Below, piece after piece: positions 26,331 through 32,521 of a DNA stretch of 32,521 nt. The notes under the pieces are model-generated. The model searched no databases and had not been told where the DNA came from. It was given only the letters and a program-made list of their open reading frames with translations. Within the stretch, counting starts at the first letter, position 1, and each line of letters starts with the position of its first letter. The position numbers and the translations under genes are program-made. The stretch is from contig NKIQ01000031.1 in the NCBI GenBank assembly GCA_002256005.1, positions 1 through 32,521 of the forward strand, in the 5' to 3' direction. Source of the stretch: Alphaproteobacteria bacterium PA4 (GTDB lineage: Bacteria > Pseudomonadota > Alphaproteobacteria > Sphingomonadales > Sphingomonadaceae).

Positions 26331-27936
26331 CGTAATCCCAGACCCGCGAGATGACCACCGAGCCTTCGCCCACCGCCGAGGCGACGCGCTTGACCGATCC
26401 GGCCCGGACATCGCCGACGGCGAAGATGCCGGGATGCGAGGTGGCGTAGGGCGAATCGGCGCCGGCGGCGGCCCCGGTGACGACAAAGCCCTTGCCATCG
26501 AGCCTGACCATGTCGGCCAGCCAGTCGGTGTTGGGCGCAGCGCCGACCATGATGAACAGCGCGCGCGACCTGATCTCGCGGGTGGCGCCGGTGGCGGCGG
26601 TGCGGATGGTCACCGCCTCGAGATGGTCGCCGCCGGCGAGCGCGCTCACCTCGGCGCCATATTCGATGGTGATGGCGGGGTCGGCCTCCAGCCGGCTCGA
26701 CAGATAGCTCGACATCGATTCGGCCAGCGACGACCCGCGCACCAGCAGGCGCACGCATTTTGCCGAGCGGCTGAGGTACATGGCCGCCTGTCCGGCGGAA
26801 TTGCCGCCGCCGATGATGATCGCCTCGGTGCCGCGGCAATAGCGGGCCTCGACCTCGGTCGCCGCATAATAGACGCCGGCGCCTTCGAACTGGCCAAGGC
26901 CGGGGATCGGCAGGCGGCGGTATTGCACGCCGGTCGCCACCACCACCGCCCGGGCCTGCACCCGCTGGCCGGTGTCGAAGGTCGCGCAGAAGCGCCTGTC
27001 CTCGAGCCGTTCCAGCCGCGTCACCCGGCGCGGCAGCGCAAAGCGGGTGCCGAACTTCATCGCCTGCACTTCGCCGCGCCAGACCAGATCGGCGCCGGAA
27101 ATGCCGGTGGGGAAGCCCATGTAATTCTCGATGCGGCTGGAGGTGCCGGCCTGGCCGCCGACCGCACTGTCCTCGATGACCAGCGCTGACAGGCCCTCGG
27201 CACCGGCATAGACTCCGGCCGCGACGCCGGCGGGGCCGCCACCGACGATCAGCACATCGAATTCCTCATTGTTGAGGAGGTCGCGATTGATGCCGAGCAG
27301 CCGCGCCACCTTGTCCGGTGTCGGATCGGTGACGACGGTATCGCGGCCGAAGATGACCACGGGCTCCGACGCGGTGATCGCACAGCTGTCGGCGACCGCC
27401 AGCGCCTCCGGGCTGTTCAGCTTCAGCGACTGGAACGGGATGCGGTTGCGGCTGACGAAGGCGGCGATCTGGCGGATGTTGCGATCCTCCTCCTCCCCGA
27501 TCAGCACCAGGATGCTGTCACGATCGTCGAGCTGGCGGCGGCGGCGGGCCGAAAACACCGTGATGATGATGTCCGACATTTCGGGGATCTGCGACATCAG
27601 CGCGAGCATCGCCTCACGCGGCACTTCGATGACCCGGGTATCGACGGCCGCGCGCATGGCCAGCGTGGTGTTGCCGCCGTTCAGAAAGCCGATTTCGCCC
27701 ATGAACTGGTTCGGCCCCAGCGTCGACGGCAGATGCCGTTCATCGGTGAAGGAATTGACCACCTCGATCTCGCCGGCTTCGACATAGGTGAAACGGTCGG
27801 CCGGGTCGCCGGGCCGGGTGAGGAAGGCGCCGGCGGGATAGGACACCGGCGTGCCCGCGGCGCGAATGGCCGCGACATGCGCCGGCGCCAGGGGCGTGCG
27901 CTGCATTTGCCGAAGGTCGGCGCCGATGGTTTCCAT
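26308..27936 (-). CDS. Cyclic-nucleotide-domain / thioredoxin-reductase-like flavoprotein fusion
   Basis: 542 residues in three parts. Residues about 11-125 form a cNMP-binding-like domain (PAGAFLTRPGDPADRFTYVE, FMGEIGFLNGGN), but the phosphate-binding Arg of true cAMP sensors is replaced (Thr in NTTLAMRA). About 138-215 is a thioredoxin/glutaredoxin-like segment without a CxxC. About 226-540 is thioredoxin-reductase-like, with FAD motif VGGGPAG (231-237), NAD(P)H motif GGGNSAG (376-382) and the C-terminal GIFAVGDVRAGSVKRVASAVGEG. The redox cysteine pair of thioredoxin reductase is missing (YYAATEVEA there), so it cannot work as a classical reductase. Proteins of this layout occur in many bacteria; the partner is unknown. 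Confidence 0.88.
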   Translation of the reverse strand: METIGADLRQMQRTPLAPAHVAAIRAAGTPVSYPAGAFLTRPGDPADRFTYVEAGEIEVVNSFTDERHLPSTLGPNQFMGEIGFLNGGNTTLAMRAAVDTRVIEVPREAMLALMSQIPEMSDIIITVFSARRRRQLDDRDSILVLIGEEEDRNIRQIAAFVSRNRIPFQSLKLNSPEALAVADSCAITASEPVVIFGRDTVVTDPTPDKVARLLGINRDLLNNEEFDVLIVGGGPAGVAAGVYAGAEGLSALVIEDSAVGGQAGTSSRIENYMGFPTGISGADLVWRGEVQAMKFGTRFALPRRVTRLERLEDRRFCATFDTGQRVQARAVVVATGVQYRRLPIPGLGQFEGAGVYYAATEVEARYCRGTEAIIIGGGNSAGQAAMYLSRSAKCVRLLVRGSSLAESMSSYLSSRLEADPAITIEYGAEVSALAGGDHLEAVTIRTAATGATREIRSRALFIMVGAAPNTDWLADMVRLDGKGFVVTGAAAGADSPYATSHPGIFAVGDVRAGSVKRVASAVGEGSVVISRVWDYVNAAPAG

Positions 27937-28033
27937 AGCGTGTCACATCCCGTGGAGCAGCCGGGACAGCAATCCCGACGGCCCCATATTGCGGGACTTC
28001 ATAACGGTCTGGCAATCGTCAGCCCGCGGCCGG

Positions 28034-28675
28034 TCAGCCAAAGGCCAGCACGATATCGAACATGTAATGGGTGCTGCCGGCCAGCTTGTGCTCCTGGCCG
28101 AAGATCTGCTTCGGCCAGGGCGGTCCCTTGCTGTCGAGGTCGTAGAGCAGGGTCCGGTCCTGGCTCAGCCATGGGTCGTCGGCAAAATACATCTGCGTGA
28201 TCAGCCGGTCATTCTGGCCATCGACGCTGAAATGGATATGCGCGGCGCGCTTGTAATTGCCGGCGGGATAGATGCCGGGGCGCACCGTGCGGACGCGATA
28301 GCGGCCTTCGGCATCGGTTTTCAGCACGGCAAAGCCCTGAAAGCCCGGGTCGAGCGGCGCCGCATTGTCGTCGCCCTTGTGCGCATAGCGCCCGGCGGCG
28401 TTGGCCTGCCAGATATCGAGCCGGGCGCCCGCCACCGGTCGACCATCCGGTCCCAGCACCCGGCCCATCACTTCGATGATGTCACCCTTTGCCGGCTGCG
28501 CTTGCCCCGCCAGCTGCGCCATGTCGCTGTCGATCTCGCCCTTGTGGGCAACGGGGTAAAAGGGTCCCAATTGCATCGGGATGGTCGGTTCCACGCCAGC
28601 CAGGGCCGGCGCGGCCAGCCCGGCGGCGCCCAGCAAGGATGTTCCGACCAATTGCCGGCGTGTCAGCAGCATCAT
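28034..28675 (-). CDS. Tat-exported intradiol ring-cleavage dioxygenase
   Basis: 213 residues from the ATG at 28675, four bases after GGGGGGA; 28672 is the next ATG. The N-terminus has a twin-arginine-like signal (TRRQLVGTSLLGAAGLAAPALA). The core resembles protocatechuate 3,4-dioxygenase beta: GPFYPVAHKGEIDSDM, GRPVAGARLDIWQANAAGRYAH, and the iron ligand region VRPGIYPAGNYKRAAHIHFSV with the expected Tyr and two His, plus the earlier Tyr in GRYAH. Such enzymes open catechol rings with O2 and Fe(III). Export is unusual among classical members, but secreted relatives without a known substrate exist. No alpha subunit or aromatic pathway gene is nearby, so the substrate is unknown. Confidence 0.82.
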   Translation of the reverse strand: MMLLTRRQLVGTSLLGAAGLAAPALAGVEPTIPMQLGPFYPVAHKGEIDSDMAQLAGQAQPAKGDIIEVMGRVLGPDGRPVAGARLDIWQANAAGRYAHKGDDNAAPLDPGFQGFAVLKTDAEGRYRVRTVRPGIYPAGNYKRAAHIHFSVDGQNDRLITQMYFADDPWLSQDRTLLYDLDSKGPPWPKQIFGQEHKLAGSTHYMFDIVLAFG

Positions 28676-28738
28676 GTCGTCCCCCCGCAAACCCATGACA
28701 GGCTAGCAGACCGACTCCGCCGGTCAACCGGGGCTTGC

Positions 28739-28767
28739 TTGAACCGCCCTGCCCCTTGGCCTATGGC
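28739..28767 (+). promoter_or_regulatory. Candidate leaderless promoter of argC
   Basis: TTGAAC (28739-28744) and TATGGC (28762-28767) are 17 bases apart, and the -10 box ends eight bases before the ATG at 28776. No Shine-Dalgarno is present. Confidence 0.48.
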
Positions 28768-28775
28768 CGCTGATC

Positions 28776-29813
28776 ATGACCACGCCCATCCGCATCGCTG
28801 TCCTTGGCGCCTCCGGCTATACCGGGGCCGATCTGGTGCGCCTGGCGCTGACGCATCCGCGCATCGAGATCGCCGCGCTATCGGCCAATTCCAAGGCCGG
28901 GCAGACGATGGCGGAGATCTGGCCGCATTTCGCCCCCTACCCCGCACTGCCGCGGCTGGTGACCAGCGAGAGCATCGATTACGCGCGTATCGATGCCGTC
29001 TTCGGCTGCCTGCCGCATGCCGCCTCGGCGAGTCTGCTCGGCACGCTCAAGGACATGAAGATCATCGACCTGTCGGCGGATTTCCGGCTGAAGGACGCGG
29101 CGACCTATGCCGATTGGTATGGCGGCGCGCATCCGGCACCGGCGCTGCTGCCGGCCGCGGTCTATGGCCTGACCGAATTTGCCCGCGCTGCGTTGCCGGC
29201 GGCGACGCTGACCGCCTGCCCCGGCTGCTACCCGACCGCCGTGCTGCTGGCACTGCTGCCGCTGGTCGGCGCCGGCGCCATCAGCCCCGATCGCATCACC
29301 GTCAACGCGCTGTCGGGTGTCTCCGGCGCCGGGCGCAGCCTGAAGGAAGCCAATCTGTTTCCGGAAGTGGCCGAGGCCGTGCACCCCTATGGCATCGGCC
29401 GTCACCGCCACATGCCGGAAATGGAGCAAGAACTCGCCCGCGCCGCCGGCCGGCCGGTGACGATCAGCTTTACCCCGCATCTGGTGCCGATGAACCGCGG
29501 CGAGCTGGTCACCTGCATCGTCGAGACCGACCGCCACGTCAATGATCTGCGCGCCATCCTCGCCGCGCGCTATGCCGATGAAGCCTTCGTCCACCTGCTG
29601 CCGCCCGGCGTTGCCCCGGCGACACGGATGGTGCGCGGCTCCAACCATGCCGTCATCAACGTCTTTGCCGATCGCGTGCCCGGCCGCGCCATCGTCATCG
29701 CCGCCATCGACAATCTGGTGAAGGGCAGCAGCGGCCAGGCCATCCAGAATTTCAACCTGATGTTCGGCCTGCCCGAAACCATGGGGCTGGAGCAGGCGCC
29801 GCTGTTCCCGTGA
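28776..29813 (+). CDS. argC: N-acetyl-gamma-glutamyl-phosphate reductase
   Basis: 345 residues. The enzyme reduces N-acetylglutamyl phosphate to the semialdehyde with NADPH, the third step of arginine synthesis. The NADP-binding start is IAVLGASGYTGADLVRLALTHP. The active-site cysteine is Cys151 in ACPGCYPTAVLL. Further motifs are IDLSADFRLKD, YGLTE, VSGAGRSLKE and FTPHLVPMNRGEL. Length and motifs fit the long (type 1) ArgC. No other arg genes are adjacent. It may be read with the two following genes. Confidence 0.94.
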   Translation: MTTPIRIAVLGASGYTGADLVRLALTHPRIEIAALSANSKAGQTMAEIWPHFAPYPALPRLVTSESIDYARIDAVFGCLPHAASASLLGTLKDMKIIDLSADFRLKDAATYADWYGGAHPAPALLPAAVYGLTEFARAALPAATLTACPGCYPTAVLLALLPLVGAGAISPDRITVNALSGVSGAGRSLKEANLFPEVAEAVHPYGIGRHRHMPEMEQELARAAGRPVTISFTPHLVPMNRGELVTCIVETDRHVNDLRAILAARYADEAFVHLLPPGVAPATRMVRGSNHAVINVFADRVPGRAIVIAAIDNLVKGSSGQAIQNFNLMFGLPETMGLEQAPLFP

Positions 29814-29832
29814 GCGGAGCGATCAACCAAAA

Positions 29833-30372
29833 ATGATTGAAACGCCCCGCCTGACCCTGCGCAACTGGCGCGACCGCGATGTCATCCCGTTCAACGCCAT
29901 GTGCCGCGATCCGGAGGTGATGCGTTATCTGGGGTCGCTGCAGAGCCGGCCGGAAACCAGAGCGGCTGTAACGCGGCTGCGCGCCCAGCAGGATGCCACC
30001 GGCTATACCTTCTGGGCCGTCGAGCGCCGCGAGGATAGGCGCTTTCTGGGCTTTTGCGGGCTGAAGACACCGCCGCCGGGCATTCCGGTGCTCGATGGCC
30101 TGATCGAGATCGGCTGGCGGCTGGCGCGTGATGCCTGGGGCGCCGGCTATGCCCGCGAGGCGGCCGAAGCCAGCCTGGCCTGGGGCTGGGCCAATCTGGC
30201 GAACGACCGCATCATCGCCATGACCGTGCTCGGCAACACGCGCAGCTGGGGCCTGATGGAACGGCTCGGCATGGTGCGCCAGCCCGCCATGGACTTCGAC
30301 CATCCGGCACTGGCCGATGGTGATCCGCTGAAACCGCACATCGTCTATGCCATCGACAGGCCGCCGGCATGA
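29833..30372 (+). CDS. GNAT-family N-acetyltransferase (RimJ/RimL type)
   Basis: 179 residues: IETPRLTLRNWRDRDVIPFNAM at the start, FLGFCGLKTP in the core, and the acetyl-CoA-binding region WGAGYAREAAEASLAWGW, then NTRSWGLMERLGM. The family transfers acetyl groups to protein N-termini, antibiotics or small amines; the substrate here is unknown. It starts 19 bases after argC and overlaps the next gene by ATGA, so it likely sits in a three-gene unit. Confidence 0.87.
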   Translation: MIETPRLTLRNWRDRDVIPFNAMCRDPEVMRYLGSLQSRPETRAAVTRLRAQQDATGYTFWAVERREDRRFLGFCGLKTPPPGIPVLDGLIEIGWRLARDAWGAGYAREAAEASLAWGWANLANDRIIAMTVLGNTRSWGLMERLGMVRQPAMDFDHPALADGDPLKPHIVYAIDRPPA

Positions 30373-30944
30373 GCCTCTACCGCTTCGGCGACGCCTTTCC
30401 CGCTGTTGCCGAAAGCGCCTTCATCGCGCCGGGCGCCCGCCTGATCGGCGATGTCAGCGTCGGCGAACACAGCTCGATCTGGTACAATTGCGTGGCGCGC
30501 GGCGACGTCCAGTCGATCCGTATCGGTGCGCGCAGCAACATCCAGGATGGCAGCGTCATCCATGTCACCACCCGCATCCATGCCACCAGCATCGGCGATG
30601 ACGTGCTGATCGGCCATATGGCGATGATCCATGGCTGCACGATCGAAAGCCATGGCTTCGTCGGGCTGGGCGCCATCGTCATGGACGGCTGCGTGATCGA
30701 AGGCGATGGCATGCTCGCCGCCGGCGCGCTGCTGACGCCGGGCAAGCGCATCGGCCGCGGTGAGCTCTGGACCGGCCGGCCGGCGAAGCTGTTGCGGATG
30801 CTGAGCGCCGAGGAGATCGCGCGGAACCAGGCGGGGGCGGCTGGCTATGTCACGCTGGCAGCGGCGCACAAGGCGGCGTTGCAGGTGCCACTGGCGGCGT
30901 CGACCGCGTCGGCGGCGGCCGGGACCCCGGCTTCGGGCCGGTAA
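30369..30944 (+). CDS. Gamma-carbonic-anhydrase-like hexapeptide-repeat protein (copy 2)
   Basis: 191 residues of left-handed beta-helix type. All typical positions are present: Arg44 and Asp46 (VARGD), Gln59-Asp60 (NIQD), and metal ligands His65 (VIHV), His83 (IGHM) and His88 (IHGC). It is closer to the canonical YrdA/PaaY pattern than the copy at 817-1380, which has Arg-Ser-Glu in place of Arg-Gly-Asp. The C-terminal 25 residues are an Ala/Ser-rich tail. A zinc- or iron-binding trimer is expected; real carbonic anhydrase activity is uncertain. Confidence 0.87.
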   Translation: MSLYRFGDAFPAVAESAFIAPGARLIGDVSVGEHSSIWYNCVARGDVQSIRIGARSNIQDGSVIHVTTRIHATSIGDDVLIGHMAMIHGCTIESHGFVGLGAIVMDGCVIEGDGMLAAGALLTPGKRIGRGELWTGRPAKLLRMLSAEEIARNQAGAAGYVTLAAAHKAALQVPLAASTASAAAGTPASGR

Positions 30945-30967
30945 CTCCGGCGACGCGGCCGCCCGTA

Positions 30968-31465
30968 TCAGCGCGGCAGCGTCTTCAGCGTGCGCCACAG
31001 GCCGATGACGGCCAGCGCCAGCGTCAGATGCACGGCGAGCAGCGGCGGCCAGCCGAACAGGAAGATGATGTCATTGGCCAGCCCCCCCTTGAACGGGCCG
31101 CCGCCCATCGCCAGCCCGCGGGTGCCGAACAGCGCGTTGAACCAGGGCGGCACGGCAAACAGCCAGGCCGTAGTCAGCGCGCTCCAGAAAAACACGCGAT
31201 GCCAGCGCGGCGACAGGCGGATAAAGCCGCCGCCCAGTCCCCAGGCCATCAGCAGCAGGCCATGGGTGATCGCCTCCATATGCACCATGCGCCAGGCGCG
31301 GGCATCGCCGGGAATGTGCAATTCCACCGGCGGCAGGATCGGCCAGACCACCAATTGCCCGAGCAGGGCGATGAACCATTGCCAGCCGACGAACAGTGAA
31401 AAGACGAACAGGCCGACGCCGTTGAGAAACAGCAGCACCCGCGCCCGTTCCGGCATCGCGATCAC
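30968..31465 (-). CDS. Small polytopic membrane protein, unknown
   Basis: 165 residues from a GTG (31465) that overlaps the stop of the upstream gene by four bases and follows GGGGG by seven; ATG 31456 is also possible. About four membrane spans: VLLFLNGVGLFVFSLFVGW, ITHGLLLMAWGLGGGFI, VFFWSALTTAWLFAVPP and IIFLFGWPPLLAVHLTLALAVI. The spacing His62-M-E-A-I-T-His68-G, the LSPR segment and the Trp/Asn pattern (PPWFNALFG) loosely resemble the small membrane isomerases HabB and StyC, in which His and Asn occupy these two positions. That comparison is from memory and weak. Translational coupling to the metal-dependent hydrolase suggests they work together. Confidence 0.7.
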   Translation of the reverse strand: MIAMPERARVLLFLNGVGLFVFSLFVGWQWFIALLGQLVVWPILPPVELHIPGDARAWRMVHMEAITHGLLLMAWGLGGGFIRLSPRWHRVFFWSALTTAWLFAVPPWFNALFGTRGLAMGGGPFKGGLANDIIFLFGWPPLLAVHLTLALAVIGLWRTLKTLPR

Positions 31466-32346
31466 CGCGCTGCCCCCATCGCCATCGGCACCGGCGCCGC
31501 CAGCCGGGCCGTGTCGAGCGCCCCCAGGTCGCCGGCGCCGGCGGCATGCTGCGCCCACCAGGCCTGCGCCCAGACGGGGTCCGGGACATCGCGGGGATTG
31601 TAACCCGGTTTCAGCACATGCAGCAGCCGCGGCAGCAACCCGCCGAAGATGCGCAGCAGCAGCCGGTACCGCCGCAGCCGCGCCCGCCAGCCGGACCAGA
31701 GCCCATCCTCGCACAGCAACAGACGATAGCCCTGCCGGGCCCGCCCCATGATGTGGAACAGCGCGTAGAACAGGCCATAGAGGCGCCAGCGATAGCGCCC
31801 GTCCAGCGCCATGAACACGTCATAGGTGGCGGACTTGTGCTCGATCTCCTCGACGAAGTGCCAGAGGATCAGCGATGCCACCGCCGGGTCGCCATCGCCG
31901 AACAGATGGTCACGATCCGCGATCAGCATATGGCCGATGGTCAGCGCCATCGCCTCGAAACCTTCGGCATAGGCAAGGTTGAAGGTAAAGCTGCGGTTGC
32001 GGGCAAAGCCCTGGTAATCCGCCTTCAGCACCGCCTCCATCTGCGGCACGGCGGCATAGCCGCGATCGGCCAGCTGGCGGTTGAACTGCTGGTGCTGGCG
32101 ATAGTGCGTCGCCTCCTGCCCGATGTAGCAGTCGATATCGGCGATCAGCGCCGGATCGTCGAGCTTCGCGCGGGCCTGGCGCATCGTGTCGATCAGATAG
32201 GGTTCGAGATAGGGCATCGCCAGCGAGCCGGCGTTGACGATATGGCTGAACGCCGGTTGCGCCGGATTCCAGACGCCGCCCAGCCCTTCCGGATAGGCAA
32301 AGCGCAACCGCCGCACGGTCATCCGTGGTGCCTTGCCGCTCGCCAT
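31462..32346 (-). CDS. Metal-dependent hydrolase of ferritin-like fold (PF10118 type)
   Basis: 294 residues from the ATG at 32346, six bases after GGAGG; an in-frame GTG at 32352 is too close to it. The four-helix diiron-like pattern is clear: Glu48 (LEPYLI), Glu78 and His81 (GQEATHYRQH), Glu128 (AYAEGFEA), Glu167 and His170 (HFVEEIEHKSATYDVF). This matches the family annotated as predicted metal-dependent hydrolases (PF10118), common in sphingomonads and mycobacteria and often near TetR regulators and lipid or steroid genes. Enzymatic activity is not well established. It heads a two-gene unit with the small membrane protein. Confidence 0.82.
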   Translation of the reverse strand: MASGKAPRMTVRRLRFAYPEGLGGVWNPAQPAFSHIVNAGSLAMPYLEPYLIDTMRQARAKLDDPALIADIDCYIGQEATHYRQHQQFNRQLADRGYAAVPQMEAVLKADYQGFARNRSFTFNLAYAEGFEAMALTIGHMLIADRDHLFGDGDPAVASLILWHFVEEIEHKSATYDVFMALDGRYRWRLYGLFYALFHIMGRARQGYRLLLCEDGLWSGWRARLRRYRLLLRIFGGLLPRLLHVLKPGYNPRDVPDPVWAQAWWAQHAAGAGDLGALDTARLAAPVPMAMGAAR

Positions 32347-32361
32347 CGCCACCCTCCAGCG

Positions 32362-32407
32362 CTATTGATAGAATACACATCAACACTATTGTGGCTTTTG
32401 TCAATAG
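32362..32407. promoter_or_regulatory. Candidate operator upstream of the metal-dependent hydrolase gene
   Basis: The A/T-rich stretch holds TTGAT-N9-ATCAA (about 32364-32382) and three CTATTG-type half-sites: two direct (32362-32367 and about 32386-32391) and one inverted CAATAG (32402-32407). On the minus strand a perfect TTGACA is present, though with no good -10 at 17 bases. This looks like a TetR-type operator around a repressible promoter; the regulator would lie beyond the window. Confidence 0.4.
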
Positions 32408-32458
32408 GATGTTCTAGAGCCGACTGCGTCGGGGCGGCACCGGCCCGCTCCCCCGCCC

Positions 32459-32492
32459 GGCCACCCATCGGGATTATCCTTGGTGGGTGGCC
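32459..32492. other. Inverted repeat near the window end
   Basis: GGCCACCCA (32459-32467) pairs exactly with TGGGTGGCC (32484-32492) around a 16-base loop. No T tract follows on either strand within the window. No gene is seen between 32408 and 32521. Confidence 0.45.
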
Positions 32493-32521
32493 CGGAGCGG
32501 ATGCGACCTCTATCGCGGGCG

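Overview
This window is a GC-rich chromosomal segment with strong G/C preference at third codon positions. Gene content and order point to an alphaproteobacterium, most likely order Sphingomonadales. The clues are the rplY-pth-ychF block, a DUF4170 gene, glyQ/glyS with ppdK, an alphaproteobacterial GTCATCCCGGG-type inverted repeat, and a cobalamin-riboswitch btu operon. The order is an inference from sequence character; no search was run. No tRNA, rRNA, CRISPR array, transposase or phage gene was found.

Layout. 1-1655: tail of an unidentified gene, an MlaC-type lipid-transport protein, a gamma-carbonic-anhydrase-like protein and a DUF4170 protein. 1719-3284: acyl-CoA synthetase, followed by two hairpins. 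3626-6062: rplY, pth and ychF (translation). 6137-8467: an unknown membrane protein, then a periplasmic SorA/SorB-like molybdenum oxidoreductase and its c-type cytochrome. 8528-14183: both glycyl-tRNA synthetase subunits and pyruvate phosphate dikinase. 14400-14979, minus strand: rpmE with promoter, leader hairpin and terminator, and behind it a possible frameshifted gene remnant. 15359-20023: a cobalamin riboswitch followed by btuB, btuF, btuC and btuD, a complete vitamin B12 uptake system. 20279-25783: leucine/isovalerate degradation genes (mccB, liuC, a small secreted NTF2-like protein, mccA), interrupted by a VapBC toxin-antitoxin pair on the opposite strand. 25929-28675: a small secreted protein, a cyclic-nucleotide-domain/thioredoxin-reductase fusion and a Tat-exported intradiol dioxygenase. 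28776-30944: argC, a GNAT acetyltransferase and a second gamma-carbonic-anhydrase-like protein. 30968-32346, minus strand: a small membrane protein and a ferritin-fold metal-dependent hydrolase with a candidate operator upstream.

Three things stand out. First, glyS appears to be a mosaic. A palindromic repeat is read through in frame where a conserved block of roughly 50-55 residues is expected, and the next 82 codons have much more A/T at third positions than their surroundings. Its partner glyQ has no ATG, GTG or TTG start that would keep its conserved N-terminus. Second, seven genes have a promoter-like -10 box only 6-8 bases before the ATG and no clear Shine-Dalgarno, which suggests leaderless transcripts. 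Third, short palindromic repeats are scattered between genes, and in three places their right arm supplies the Shine-Dalgarno of the next gene. I did not find a clearly new multi-gene system. The best leads are the glyS mosaic, the repeat-borne ribosome binding sites, and the regulatory design of the B12 operon.
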